DNA of 64,000 bases from Corythucha ciliata (GCA_038030265.1 CM075938.1:23971009-24035008); one strand, 5' to 3'. Shown: positions 26,001 through 37,714, counted from the first letter of the stretch. Made by a program: numbers and translations. Notes: generated from the sequence alone by a model not told the origin.

Positions 26001-26859
26001 GATTTCAACAGCCTCGCCGGTCATTTCAATTATCCCATTTTCTTCGGTTTCGTCGACTCCTTCGATCACTTGAATCTCATCGTCATCCTCCATCAAATCG
26101 TCCGTGTTTTCAATTTTTATTCTATACTCGAGCGACCCGGGGCTTGAAGCGCTTATAAGGGCTTCTTGAACTCGACGAAGGTTATCGGTTGACGAGGATG
26201 CTTTTTTTGAGAGCATCCTTTCCGTCGGAATAAAATCAGCGTCTCGAGGATCATCCAGCCCTATGCCCCGGCCATCGACATCTTCCTCCTCTTCAATGAT
26301 TTCTAACGCTGCCTAGAACGATAAAAAAAAAGTTGCAATAAACAAAAACGACAATCATTAAGAATTGAAAGAATCAACTTGCGTACTTTGTCATTATGGG
26401 CAGCCTGTACGGTACGGGGACGTATATTTTGAGCAGCTCGTATCATCAGCAGAGGATCTCTGTCATCATCCAGAACAGGATTAGATCCAGATTCAAGCTT
26501 TCTGCACAAGAAAGAAGTATAAGGAAATGAAAAAAAATTATCGTTTGAAACCCTTGCCTGACCAACCTCAAAGTTTTTTGGTAATAGCAATTGATTTCCA
26601 TTTTGATCTCAGTAAGCCTCTCCTGTAGTTCATCAACTTCGTTGCACAGTTTGTAACATTTCTTACAGACAATATCCGAATGAACCGCCTCCTGTCTAAT
26701 TTCCTGGCCAAGGACAATAGACAGAATATTGGCTACCGGTTGTTCGGACGAAGTAACATTAATCTGAAATATGGGGCAACTATTTCTCGTCGAGACTCCG
26801 ATGCTGGCATTACACACAAGGCACACGGTCCCGTGAACTTTTTCATTATCCGATGCCAT
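23071..26859 (-). CDS. ZAD C2H2 zinc-finger protein, 13 fingers (10 exons, complete)
   Basis: Probable DNA-binding transcription or chromatin factor of the insect ZAD-ZNF class. Minus-strand exons: 26859-26567, 26501-26387, 26312-25890, 25545-25223, 24749-24508, 24433-24253, 24191-23813, 23754-23626, 23557-23221 and 23162-23071. All phases join, giving 837 residues. Residues about 10-95 are the ZAD dimerisation domain (CLVC at the start, CKKC near residue 65). Residues 140-275 are acidic and Ser-rich. Residues about 283-655 hold 13 C2H2 fingers, with TGEKPY-type linkers between several of them. Introns cut inside at least four fingers, between the cysteine and histidine halves. An acidic tail of about 180 residues (segments such as ADGETLELDDGATI) ends in WFNIVHQ and could be an activation surface. 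I cannot assign an orthologue. A tRNA-derived SINE lies in the fourth intron, and a TTAA MITE lies about 110 bases upstream of the ATG. Confidence 0.93.
24890..25065 (-). mobile_element. tRNA-derived SINE in the fourth intron of the ZAD-ZNF gene
   Basis: Reading the minus strand, a pol III A-box-like TGGTGTAGTGGCTACAGTGCG region (near 25055-25032) is followed by a B box GGGTTCGAATACC (near 25011-24998). The anticodon region does not fold as a real tRNA. The 3' tail is a non-tRNA body with GTCCCACTTCGTC. Confidence 0.7.
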
Positions 26860-26971
26860 TCTTGACCCCTCAGGTTTAGAAAGTTACCTGGAACGTAGAA
26901 AAAGGTACATTTAAAAAAGACAAAATTTTACATGAAAAAGGAAGGCGAACATTATGTTCGTTCAACCTCTA

Positions 26972-27294
26972 AAGGCCCGTGTGCCATAAAATTGCGACTC
27001 AAGACACATTTGAAAAGTACACAGCAATAAGTTCTGAGACTTAAGTGGCAACTTGTTCAGAGAGTATTGTAGCTTATTCGGGAAATACATGTCACTCTTG
27101 TTTACATGGTTTCACGAGTTAAAAATTGTCGCAATTTTGTTGCTCGTGTTAACGACCCTAAACAAATCAAGTGTCGGACACTTGTTGCGCAGGTTTTGAA
27201 AAGTATCCGAAAGCTCTCTCAGGGGTAGGTACACGTAACTGAGACCAACTCTCGCAAGTGCCGCAATTTTATTGCACTTGTATACGGGCCTTAA
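26972..27294. mobile_element. TTAA MITE upstream of the ZAD-ZNF gene (GGCCCGTGTGCC ends)
   Basis: The left end AAGGCCCGTGTGCCATAAAA plus TTGCGAC opposes GCAATTTTATTGCACTTG plus TATACGGGCC, followed by TTAA at 27291-27294. It lies about 110 bases upstream of the start codon, so it may overlap the promoter. Confidence 0.75.
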
Positions 27295-27929
27295 CTTTTA
27301 ACTTTGAGATTCGTAAGTTGATGGTATCACTAAAACTGAAACGCTTTTCATTTTGACCATACGATGATCTAAAGAGAAAGGAAGTGGGAGCAGCGCACCC
27401 AACAAAGCCCCAACCCTTCCACAAAAAAAAACTGAAAATTGGACTCCAAACCAAAGCCAGAATGATTACTTAGCCAAAAAACACTGGAATCGCTCCAAAA
27501 CTCACTTGTCGACACAGAAAATAGAAATTTCAGACCGAACTGGCTCTATAATTCTAGCTGTTTAGCAACAACAAAAAAAAATCAAATTAACATTTCCCCC
27601 AGAGATTGTGACGGCCTGATCGACAAAGGACAATTCAGCTGCTTTTTATACTCTACTACTAATAAAATGTAAATTTGTGCGAATAATCCGTTAGTTAGTT
27701 AGTGGCGCGGATTCTCATTTTTGTTCCACAAAACGACAAATAACAAATAACAACAACACAAGTAACAATTGGTAATTCCACCCCAGCACCAGCAAGGTCT
27801 CTGCAGTTCGGGGAGGGAGATTTAGTTTAGGGGGCTTTTCAGTATGGGTGGTCCATTATGCTAACCAAGTTCAAAAGCTAAATTATTGCTTTACAATTTT
27901 TTCCCCCAAAAAATTGGTTTCATGACTGT
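27295..27929. other. Intergenic, no gene recognised
   Basis: AT-rich; I see no gene, RNA or clear repeat structure here. Confidence 0.4.
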
Positions 27930-30135
27930 TTACACAGTCGTAAACATGTAGTTTCGCGACTACTTAGTCCCAAACTTCCATTTTACGAATATTTAGCCTT
28001 GAAACATGCAATTTCGTGGTTATTTATTTTTGACTCGTTGGCCACCGCTTTCATTTTTTGCGGCTTACTTGGCCAGAAATTGGCGGTTTCGTGACTATTT
28101 CACTTATTGCTAGTAATTTCACTGATTGTTAACCTCCGAAACTTGTTTATTGACCACATCGTCTGTTTGGCCACTGAATAAGCATGAAGTTCAGACATTA
28201 AAAAACACTTAAGGGGCTGAAAAATTTGATTCTAAGGTACAATTTTAATTATTCAACAAACAACAAACCAATTTGTGGTTATTAAATAAGGTAGAAACTG
28301 ACCGCTTATTTGAGATAAACCTCCGTAAGGTTGACGGACGAAATTCCACTTTTGACCGTCATTTATCGATTCAAATTGGCTTTTTCTTGACTTTAGCTCA
28401 CGTTTATAATAGCCAAACCAATCAATTTACTTCATACCTTGGCCCCTCCGAGCCAGTGGCGCCAAAATGGTTCCTATAAGGTGTAGCAGAACTCTTAAAA
28501 AGGACCGACCCACACCTATGGGAGCCTCCCCCCCCCCAAACTACAGCAAACCTCATTGCCATCCCCCAGCTAGGCTAGGAGTATGGCGAGAGGTGATATG
28601 GAGAAAAACGCCAACTCACAGTTGAAAATGAGAAAAGTCTCACAGGGGCTGTGGCCTCTCCCTTGGAATATGGCTCCTCCCTTGGAGTCGCGAGTACACA
28701 GGAAATAATTTTTGAAGGAAGCTGAGCTCCCAGAACATTATATTCTCCTAATACGAAAGATATAGGAAATAGCCGCATTACACAGGGAAAAAGTGGCCGT
28801 TTTTGACAATATTTCGTCCCAAACGAAATCGCCAATTTATGACTATTCCCACCATAAAACAGCTAAACTGACTATAATCGCGCCCCAAAGTGGCAACACT
28901 GACGATTAGCGCCTTGCAAAGGGCTGGACAGACTATATTTGCGCCCTAAAAATTTCCAAACCGGAAATTCCCGCTCCAAAAATAGCGAAACAGCCTTCAA
29001 GTGTCCTAAAAATGGCTAAGCTGACGATTCTTGCAGTCTGAAATGTGCGAAATCGACATATGTGGCTAAAATTGAGAAAAATCGCTAATTCGCGCGGCTA
29101 TAACATTGGGGAAAAACGCCAATTCAGGGTTTCCCGAGGCAAATCGAGACTAAACTTTGCTACGTTCTAAAATATTTGGTTTGAAAGCGTTGTTTCGCGG
29201 CTAATAATTGAGAAAAACTGCTAATTTGCGGATAAATTAAGAGAAAACGTCGATTAGCGGATAAAGTGTAGAAAAACGCCAATAAACACAGTGACATTAG
29301 TGACAAAAAATCACTAATTCACGGCTAAAATTAAGAAAAACTCCAATTTGTGGCTAAAACAGATAAAAATGCTAATTTGTGGCAAAAAATAGAATATTCG
29401 CTGATTCACGGCTATAACGTTGAGAAAACGCAGCGATGAATCGCTCAGCAGGCTCACCTCTTATTGAAAAAACGCAAATTCATGGTTTCTCGAGGCAACT
29501 TCGTGACTATTAACTAAAACTTTTGGTTTTAAAGCATTGATTCGAGGATAATGCCCAGCAGAGTGGCCGAGGTCGTTAGGGCGTCGACTCTCATGTCCAG
29601 GTAACGTCTCCTGAGTGGGTTCGATTCCCACTAAAGGCTGGATTATTTAAGGGGAAATGATAACCACGTGAGAATAGTAAAATGTGTGCTTTCGCCCTCG
29701 TCCACGACACCGTATGGTAGTTGGACGTAAAGCACGTTGGATTTGGATTAATATTGAGAAATTAGCTCATTTGCTCCAGATCTCAAGGCAACCAGCACGG
29801 CAGGGTATCTGAAGGCAACTTCGCCACTAAAATAGACAAAATGTGCTAACCATAAGTTTCTAGTGGCCATTAATACGACGCTAAAATTGAGAAAGCGAGC
29901 AGGTGTGCTAATCCAGGGGCAAAACGTTTGTAAAAGAGGTAATATTGGTAGTGATTTAGTGGAAAAGCGCTAATTCGTAGCAAAAAGCAACAAAATTACG
30001 AAATCACGGCTAAAAATTCAGAAAAGTGAAATCGCTAATTCGAGGCAATAAAATTAAGAAAAAGCAGCGATGAATCGCTCAGGAGGTTCGTAGCGGCTAA
30101 AATTGAGTTAAGCGCTGTTTCACGACTGAAATGCA
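27930..30135. repeat. Drifting degenerate tandem repeat block 1
   Basis: Over 2 kb of irregular units of about 25-45 bp that change along the block. Up to about 28140 the words are like TTTCGCGACTACTTAG. Around 28855-29040 they are like TGGCTAAACTGACGATT and GCGCCCTAAAA. From 29050 on they are like GCTAATTCGCGGCTA and AAAATTGAGAAAAACGC. A less repetitive stretch with a poly-C run lies at 28145-28850. Neighbouring units match only approximately. A SINE is inserted at 29553-29750. There is no coding potential. Confidence 0.7.
29553..29750 (+). mobile_element. tRNA-derived SINE (Ser/Leu-like head)
   Basis: The head at 29556-29640 has an A box (TGGCCGAGGTCGTTAGGGCG) and a B box (GGGTTCGATTCCC at 29617-29629), with a long variable region, as in tRNA-Ser/Leu. 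The acceptor stem pairs only partly and the anticodon stem fails. The non-tRNA body runs to about 29750, where the surrounding degenerate repeat resumes. Confidence 0.75.
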
Positions 30136-30479
30136 GATAATGGAGAGATTTTGCAAACCTAAGCCCACCTAAGTTTTTTAGCCCAACGTATTGCCCCCCC
30201 CCCCCCAGATAATTATTCTCAAGCCCCTTTTTGAAAATTTCTCACTATCTTCATGCACGACCCACAATATCGTGACAACATCCGTCCCATGGGCCTTAGG
30301 CTCATCCTCACAAGGTTGAGGGATTACCCCCGCCCAACCTGCCAAAAATGAACTGAAAAATAATATGCGCCCAATCATAACATAAATCCACGAAATTCGG
30401 GATTGAGGAAACTGATACTGCGAAAGTTGTTTTTCAATGAGCTAGCCTAGTTGAGACTGCTTATTTGTGTGACCCGTGC
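30136..30479. other. Intergenic with a long poly-C run
   Basis: Holds an end fragment of the AGAGATTTTGCAA MITE (near 30138) and a run of about 14 C at 30190-30207. Nothing else is recognised. Confidence 0.4.
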
Positions 30480-30960
30480 CACGCAAAATATTGCTATTTT
30501 CCTACTCTACGAAATTGCATTTTGAAAGGGCCACCCTGCGATATTTTGTTTTTATAAAGAGCCGGAGCCGTGAAATGTCTCTTTAAAATGAGCCAGTACA
30601 CTGGAAATTTTACCGTGGGGGGAAATAAGTGTGAATTCCCGTGAAATTGACTCGTTTCCCTCGTCGCTCTGCGAAATAGGTTTCTGGCGCGCCAAATCCA
30701 CGAAATTTGTTCTCGGAAAGTGCCGGCGAATCGCTTATTTTTAAGACACCTGCAAACGCGAAATTTGGTTATTGAATTTGCCAAAACCATGAAATTGGGT
30801 TCTGGGAGCGTCAAATCCATGACATTTGGACGTGGAAAGTGTCTAACCAGCGGAATCGCATTTTTTAATGCGTCAACCCGGTGCAATTAATCTTTTGAGT
30901 GTGGAAAATCTTTGAAATTCGTTCTGCAAGCAACGGAGCCATAATCCACATTTGTTATTT
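30480..30960. repeat. Drifting degenerate tandem repeat block 2
   Basis: Units of about 40-50 bp with words like CCAAATCCACGAAATTTG, GTTCTCGGAAAGTGCC and GAAATTGGGTTCTGG. It is the same style as 3700-4010. The open frame across it reflects the repeats, not a gene. Confidence 0.65.
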
Positions 30961-31489
30961 GAGTTGATTTGTGATGGGGAGGTGGGGATTTTGAGCTAAG
31001 GGCTAAGCCCCCCCCCCAAACATTTTACCCTAAATCTGTCCCTGTTTATATAGTATGTACATACGTATATGGTTTGTGAAGGGGGGGGGGTATTTATGTA
31101 TATATCGACACCCGAACTTCCAAATGGCTAAACTGCACTACATACTTGATCACTAGGGCCAACCTGGATTATTTGGACCAAAGGGCTAATCGGAAAGCGG
31201 TTATAGGCCCAAAATCGGTGAAGACAATCTGAAATCTTCACTACATGGCATTTCTGTTCTCGTCAATCAGAAGGACAACAAATTACGACGCTTACTCATT
31301 TTATACTCATGTGTAGGGGAAGTCAAAAAATCTGGGGAGTGATGGAGCCTTTTTGGTTAGTGCTTCTCGTGGCTGGAGTCTTGTGGTTCGAGATTTTTGG
31401 GCTCGTAGCTCTCTGTGGCCTGAGTGTTTTGTGGTTGGAACTGCAGTGGTTAGTTCATTTGGAGGTTAGAACGTCTTGTCATCTGAGCT

Positions 31490-32270
31490 TTTTTGTGATT
31501 AGGATTATTTTGCGGTTTAAAAATTGAGAAAAAGCGCTAATTCAAGACTAAAGTAGAGAATAAACGATCATTCAAAGCTCTGAATGAGAAAACGCCATTT
31601 CCAGATTTCTGAAGGCAACATCGCGTGATTAATTAAATTGAGAAAAAGCGCTAATTCGGGGCCAAAATCAAGAAAAAGCGTTAATCCGCGGCTAAATGAA
31701 GAAAAACGCTAATTCGTCACTGAATTGGGGGCAACTTAGTGTCTGAAATTGAGAAGAAGCGTTAATTCATGGCTGAAATTGAGGAAAACCGTTAATAAGA
31801 TTAAAGACGCTAATTCGTTGTTATTATGTCAATACATCGTCAATCGCTCCTAAAATTGAGGGAGAGCTCCAATTCGCTGCTTGAATGAAGAAAAAGCGCT
31901 AATTCGATATGCTGATGGATGTAAACGGCTAATTCGGTGCTAAATGACTGTGAATACATCGCTAATGAATCACTGTTGAAATTGAAAAAACAGCGCTAAT
32001 TCGCTGCTAAAATAAATAAAACTCTTACTAACTGCTAAAATTTTGTAAATGTAAATTCACCATTTCTGGGGCACCTTGGTAGGTAAAATTTCAAAAACCT
32101 AAGAATACGCGTCTAAAGTTAAGGAAAGCAATAATTTGGAGCTGGAATTGAGGAAAAGCGCTAATTCACTGCTAAAACGGAGGAAAAACGCTAAATCATG
32201 GATAAATGTGAAAAAGTCGCAATTCGCTTATGAACCCACGAACAAATGTTAAATCGTTGTGGTTTCGTAA
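31490..32270. repeat. Drifting degenerate tandem repeat block 3
   Basis: Units of about 28-35 bp on the theme AAATTGAGAAAAAGCGCTAA plus TTCG with GGCTAAAAT. It is a continuation in style of block 1 and is interrupted by non-repetitive bases. Confidence 0.7.
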
Positions 32271-32756
32271 ATTACGAAAACACAAATTACGTAAAATTAA
32301 CAGTGATTTCTGCCAAACATCTTGTAAAATCAATAATTTTTTATCCGAATGTTCGGGCTAATTTCCTGGTTAAATTGCAGTGAGCATCAAATTTCAGGGA
32401 TGGTTTTTTCAACTTTTTGAACGGAAAACCAGACTGTTTGGTTAAGCTTAAATTTGCATTTACTGCAATCAACAGAGTCTAGTGATCATGCGGAAGGGTC
32501 GGGGAGGGGCCGTTTATTTGGCCAGAACTATTTGGTTGGAAACATTTTTGTGATTGTTTGAACCTTTCCCGGTCAAAACTGGCCCTTGCATAGCCGCATA
32601 CACGCTCCACGTAAAATGATTCAAAGATTTTTTTTAGGCGGGAATTTCTTGTTACTTCCCGAACTAATGCAGACCCTTTTTCAGCCCGGAGATACTCTCG
32701 GCCCGGCCGGAGATCGTGTCCCAGGCCCGGAGACTCCGGGCGAAAAACGAAGATCT

Positions 32757-33300
32757 GGCAGTCCTACCAGGGGCATTTGTCCTCTGCGGCTCGCCAAACT
32801 CCCTAAATCAGAGAAATTACAATTAACCGGCAGAACATGGTCCTGAAACTGGTCTCATTCGAAAGGTTTTATGGAGCTGAATACGAATATGGTCGTCTGC
32901 CCGGAGCATTTGCCATTAGTGACCAGTCAAACTACCTGAAAGAAAATTAACTAACCGGAAGATCATAGTTCTTGAACCGGTCTTATTCGACAGGTATTTT
33001 GCAGCCGAAGACGAATACGACTGTATGCCTGGGCCATTTGCCCTCGGTGACCAATCAAACTGCATTGAAGGAAATAATTAACCGAAAGAACGTAGTCCTG
33101 AAACTGGATTATTCGACATGTCTTATGAAGCTGAATATGAATTTATGATCGCCTGCCCTTAGCTATAAAATCCTTAGGCCCCAGATACAGCACGACAGAC
33201 TTGCGGAATTGTAAATAGGGGGAGGGGGTCATATACTATCATTTTGCACACCTTTCAAAACTATGTATTTCCGGTTGAATGGGACTGTCGCCAGCTCTGG
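32757..33300. mobile_element. Satellite-armed foldback element, copy 3 (left end missing)
   Basis: Carries AATTAACCGGCAGAACATGG, GGGGCATTTGTCCTC and further units in plus orientation. It then switches to the inverted terminal unit and the end GACTGTCGCCAGCTCTGG. The left terminus is not found. It is the same family as 13756-15588 and 37715-38595. Confidence 0.75.
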
Positions 33301-33378
33301 AACTACAACAAAATAAAAAAATGATATAGGAGAAATTGGAAAATCAAGTTTACTGAACGGCCTTGAAAATATTCGACA

Positions 33379-34620
33379 CTATACAGGGTGGAACAGGAAA
33401 AGTGTGACAAAAAAATTTGGGTGAAAGTAGGCCTCATTTGTGACCGAAAACACGCTATGTACCATGATCCGAAAATCAAAACCCTGCGAGATAATGTTTT
33501 TTCTAACGTTCATTATGACTCACATCACTTTTCTTAACTAAATGCAAATAACTCAGTTTCCAGCTGACACTTTGCAACTTTTGACGACAGAATCGGAAAG
33601 AGCACACTTTTTTCTGTCATGAATAGCCATTTTCTGTGGGCTCGAGAGCTGCTCAAAGTTTTGCAAATCGAGGATTTCTAATTTTTCAAAAAAGTCAACC
33701 CCCACTTTTCTACACTAAATCTGAGCACACCGACATCCCATGGGTCGGAAAAACTTCCCCAATGTGTCCTTTTTAAAATTACTCATGAACGTATTTTTAG
33801 TTTATCAATGATTTTTCAGCAGAAATGGTCATTTCTTAGAAAAAAGAATGGGTTTTCTCTTCAAAATCGCTTGTTTCGACCTACAAAATTTGAACGAGGT
33901 TTGTTATTCTTGGCATGATTAACGTCATTAAAGCATCAAGCAATGTTTTCTTTTGAACGGGACCGAATCTGTACGCTTGTCAAAGTCCGAAAAATGTCGC
34001 TCCCGTCGGAAGCGGGGGTCGTGTCGGATTTCTCTACAGCGAATTTCGACGTTATTAGTTAATTTGCAATTATTCAGCCAGAAATTTGTATCAACAAGTA
34101 GAGTCATTAAGTGCGCTGATTTCGTCGAACAGCAGCTAAACACGCCAAAATTCGCAGTAGTGAAATGCACCCTTGCCGACAGCCTGCTGCCGGAGTGACA
34201 GTTTTTGCTATTTTGGTAGGAGTGCGCATTCCGTTCGGTACGGAGGAAAACTTTGGGTAAAGCCTCATTGAGTTTTAGCATGTTAAGAATCACAAAGCTC
34301 GTTCAAATTGGGTAGGTCAAAACAAGCGATTTTCAAGAGAAAAATCATTCTTTTTCCCGAGAAATGGCCATTTCTGCCGAAAACTCGCTGAAGAAATGAA
34401 CGAAGTGTGCTCTTTCCAAATCCATCGTCAAAAGTTGAAAATGCCAGCTGTAAACCGATTTATTTGCATGTAGTAAAGAAAAGTGATGCAATCCACAAAA
34501 ACCATCGTCTCGTAGGATTTTGATTTTCGGACCATGGTTCATATGGTGTTTTCAATCGCAAATGAGGCCTATTTTCACCCAATTTTTTTTGTCACACTTT
34601 TCCTGTTCCACCCTGTATAG
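33379..34620. mobile_element. Foldback element with CTATACAGGGTGGAACAGG ends (1.24 kb)
   Basis: The terminal inverted repeats CTATACAGGGTGGAACAGGA and its exact complement lie at the two borders. Arm similarity extends for hundreds of bases (for example AGCGATTTTCAAGAGAAAA at 34328 against its complement at 33850). The unpaired centre is near 34050. It has no recognisable protein. A diverged copy lies at 10985-12300 and left-end fragments at 49077-49145 and 50693-50810. Confidence 0.85.
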
Positions 34621-34624
34621 TTTT

Positions 34625-34768
34625 AGGGCCGTATTCATAGACGTCACTCAAGCTGAGTATTTGCTTAAGTGGCTTCAAATCGGTCGTTCTAATAAGTGAG
34701 TCATCTGTTTTGAATCGAAATAAGTAAAATCTCTACTCAAGTGACGACTATGAATTCTGGCCATAGTC
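34625..34768. mobile_element. Palindromic MITE (GGCCGTATTCATAGACGTCA ends)
   Basis: The left GGCCGTATTCATAGACGTCAC opposes the right AGTGACGACTATGAATTCTGGCC. It directly abuts the foldback element on its left. Confidence 0.75.
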
Positions 34769-34954
34769 TTATAGTAAGACTGAAACTGTGCTTTGATGGG
34801 GGGGGGGGGGTCTGTGAAAGGGCTTTTTTGAGTTCCATCCCTGGGCCTGAATATCCTGTATACGGCCCTGCAAATAGGTAACGTCAACTGCCGGGGTACC
34901 ATTCGAATGACTCCGTTGAGGAAGCTGTTGTCAAATCCAATGATGTACACAAAT

Positions 34955-35320
34955 GGGGAGTCCCTAATCTGCTGACAGAAAAAAAGTCTGCTGACAACCC
35001 TCTCCACGACTTCAGAGGGGGATGAAACTCCCCACGTGGACACCATGAGCCCAATGCCCAATGTCAAGTGCCACGAGGGTCAAAGTACCAAAAATCCTGA
35101 AAGTACCAAAAATCCTGTAAGTATTCAGTCAGCAGACTTTCGCGTTTAATACTCGGGGGGGAGTACTAGTACTTTCAGGAGTTTTGGTAGTTTGACCCTT
35201 GTGGCACGTGAAATTGAGTTTATGGCGTTCTTGTGGGGAGTTTCTTCCCCCTCTGAAGTCGGGGAGGGGGTTGTCGGCAGTCTTTTTTCTCTGTCATCAG
35301 ATTAAGGACTCCCGCACAAT
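34955..35320. repeat. Long inverted repeat (foldback) with G-rich centre
   Basis: The left GTGCCACGAGGGTCAAAGTACC and CTTCAGAGGGGGATGAAACT pair with the right TAGTTTGACCCTTGTGGCAC and AGTTTCTTCCCCCTCTGAAG. The loop is near 35130. The copies of GAAAGTACCAAAAATCCTG on the left are tandem. Confidence 0.75.
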
Positions 35321-36560
35321 TGTGTCACAAAAGAGCGCCTTCCAAACATACTTCGAACAACGAACTTCGTTGATTGGTGATAATCAGAAAAGCAATGGTC
35401 GCACTACCAGAGTGATGAGGCACTTGGACAGGACTACATCGAGAAGAAACGGAAGTACTACGGCGGTTATAAAGATGAATAACGCCCCCTGTTTACTTCC
35501 ACGTTTAATTTTAAACGTGAACAGAAAAAAATTGGAATTTCGCATGCCCCTGCACTGAATTTATACGAAAATAAAATCGACGAAATCCTCCGGGAACAAC
35601 CTTTATTTCAACATCATCCAACCTCTCTGTTAAGCCACTGCCTACAACGAACAACAAACTACCCAGAGTACCCAGGGCAAGAAGTCGAAGAAAAAATGTT
35701 GGCAGTACTCGATGAAATTTACAAAAGCAGCCCTGACTTTCGAGACAGAAATTCCGAGGGTGGTAGACACTGAGCGAGAGCGAATGAAACCCTGTCTGAC
35801 GCGCCGGAATGTCAAAGTGAAAAAGGCTGACTCCCGTGATTGGTGTCGAAAGGACGCGAGCAAACCTCTCATTTAACTCTGAAAATAAAGGAAATTAACG
35901 CTCACCTCATCGTCGATAAACACTCTGAGGTTTAAACTCCGTTGGAGGCGGCCTCTCTTCAGCGAAGACGACTATCTGAAGAAAACTTTGATGTTTTTTC
36001 TGTGATTATTACAAGTTGCCAGCCCTGCGAGATTAATGCGAAAAAGCAGGGAGCCGAAAGAAAAAAAAAGGGCAATCAAGCATGGCGACTTTTTCATGTG
36101 GGGAAAGAAGGAGCTCTTGCGGCTGGATGGCGGAACTTGGAAGGAAGCGAGGCCGAGATAGTTCAAAGTTCAAACCTGAATTTTTACCGTGTTCAATTCA
36201 CATTTTGAGGGAAAATATGCATAAAAATTGCCTTTGAGAGGCTCAAGAACGTTTTCTGAACGAGGAAAATCCCAGACAGTTTACGTGAGAGTTCGATTCT
36301 CCTATCGAGACCATCAACTATCAGCGCGTCAGCTGTTCAAAAAAAAAAAAAGGAAGGCAGTCTTCGATGTGGGAGCTGTTGGGGGCGGTAGAGGTGGTAA
36401 ACAATGAGCTTTCGGTATGAGGAGAGAGTTTCTCTCATTCGCTCCGTGGAGAATGTTGTGTTGTGGGTTTCTGGTTAGTGTACGTGTTGTTCGCGAAATA
36501 AATAAATAGTTTTTTGTTTGTTTTCGTTTTACCGTTGTTTATATTTCCATGTGAGCGAGA
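35321..36560. other. 5' flank and putative promoter/5' UTR of the DOCK gene
   Basis: No independent gene recognised. Short open frames here lack motifs. A tRNA T-arm-like GAGAGTTCGATTCTC at about 36289 has no matching A box. The last 100-150 bases before 36561 are the likely 5' UTR. Confidence 0.45.
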
Positions 36561-36659
36561 ATGTCGGAAAGGAAGTTCTCGCGAGGGCTAACGAAGCCGG
36601 GCATGGCCGCACAGCTCAGGGAAACTGTCTCTCAAGTCGTACGAGAATCTACTGCTCAG
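36561..36659 (+). CDS. Ziz: DOCK9/10/11 (zizimin) homologue, coding exon 1
   Basis: ATG at 36561 opens 33 codons ending at the donor CAG|GTATGT (phase 0). The residues MSERKFSRGLTKPGMAAQLR and the following ETVSQVV align with the N-terminus of vertebrate DOCK9/DOCK11, where a KFT.(G)L.KPGTAAELR motif starts the protein. The next coding exon is at 57030, 20.4 kb downstream. The join is inferred from homology and matching phase; no transcript evidence is available. Confidence 0.88.
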
Positions 36660-37714
36660 GTATGTTTTGTTTGTTGTTTTTCATGAACACGGACTAATTT
36701 ATTTCTGATCGCTATTTAAGTCGTAGCTTTAGTGATATTTCTTTGTTCAACTGGTTCGAAATAGGGCTTCTTGCGGAAAGTTCAAATCAACTGCAAGTTT
36801 TAAGAGGCAGCAATAAATCCAGCTGAGAGTACGTCGATCACTCCAAGCTAATTTGTTGTTGATGACGGGTCCAAATAATTAAAAGTACGGTGGTTCAAAG
36901 GCGTAATAATTGGCGATTCACCACATTCAACTATTGTCTTATTTTTGCCCAGCTAGGGAAGCTGACGACTAGTGTGGGTGGTTTTTCACGTAGTTCCAAA
37001 AATAGAGCCCTTCTTTGATCTTTGAAAGGAATATCTTGAGTACCTAGCCTGTGCAACGTTAAAAGGAAGTAGATAGCCTCAAGGATGATGTGGGGTAAAC
37101 TACTAATGCGGAATTTCGGGCAAGGGAATGCATGGAAGAATGTAGTTTTCATAATCGCTGTTCTTTTTCCAACGGCTACCTTGGCAATATTAGGTCATTG
37201 AATAATCTAATCCTGAACGTTGGTTGAAATACCACAGTTGAAACAGATAAGAAGTCCTATCATTTCGCACCGACTTGGAACAAAATAAAAATACGAATGT
37301 TCCTGACGGAGAATAAAGTACACAACTTAAATGATAAATTTATTTCACTTTGGTTTCATTCATAAATGCAGTGAAGACACATTCAGGGGATGTGTCAATA
37401 ACTCATGTCAGGGGAAAGTCAAGAAACACCACTTTTAATCAAGTAATTTTGCTCGGCATTTCAACATTACTTCGTGAACTCTGAGAGAGTTTGAAAAACA
37501 AGAGGTCCGTTCCATTGTATTTGCTAGTGCTGCACTAGTGTAGAAAACCATGTGATCTCATTGACTTATTTTGAAAGATTGAATGAAACCAGCTGATTAT
37601 CTTCATAAGTGTAGAATTCGTGAAACAATAGAACGGGCCTAAGGAGAACGTTTACGGCACAAAAATGATAATAAAACAAGAGACTGAGCGTATCGTATTC
37701 CCTTATACATAGTT

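Noticed and set aside
30494..30886. 130-codon minus-strand open frame
   Set aside because: It is generated by the degenerate tandem repeat; the residues simply repeat the FRxRxxxxKN-like pattern of the units.
33928..34293. 121-codon minus-strand open frame
   Set aside because: It lies across the centre of a foldback element. The corresponding region of the diverged copy near 11.7 kb is not open, and no protein motif is seen.
35199..35558. 119-codon plus-strand open frame upstream of DOCK
   Set aside because: It starts within the right arm of an inverted repeat and shows no recognisable domain.
36285..36310. Possible tRNA gene (GAGAGTTCGATTCTC T-arm)
   Set aside because: No A box, D arm or anticodon stem at the correct distance upstream.
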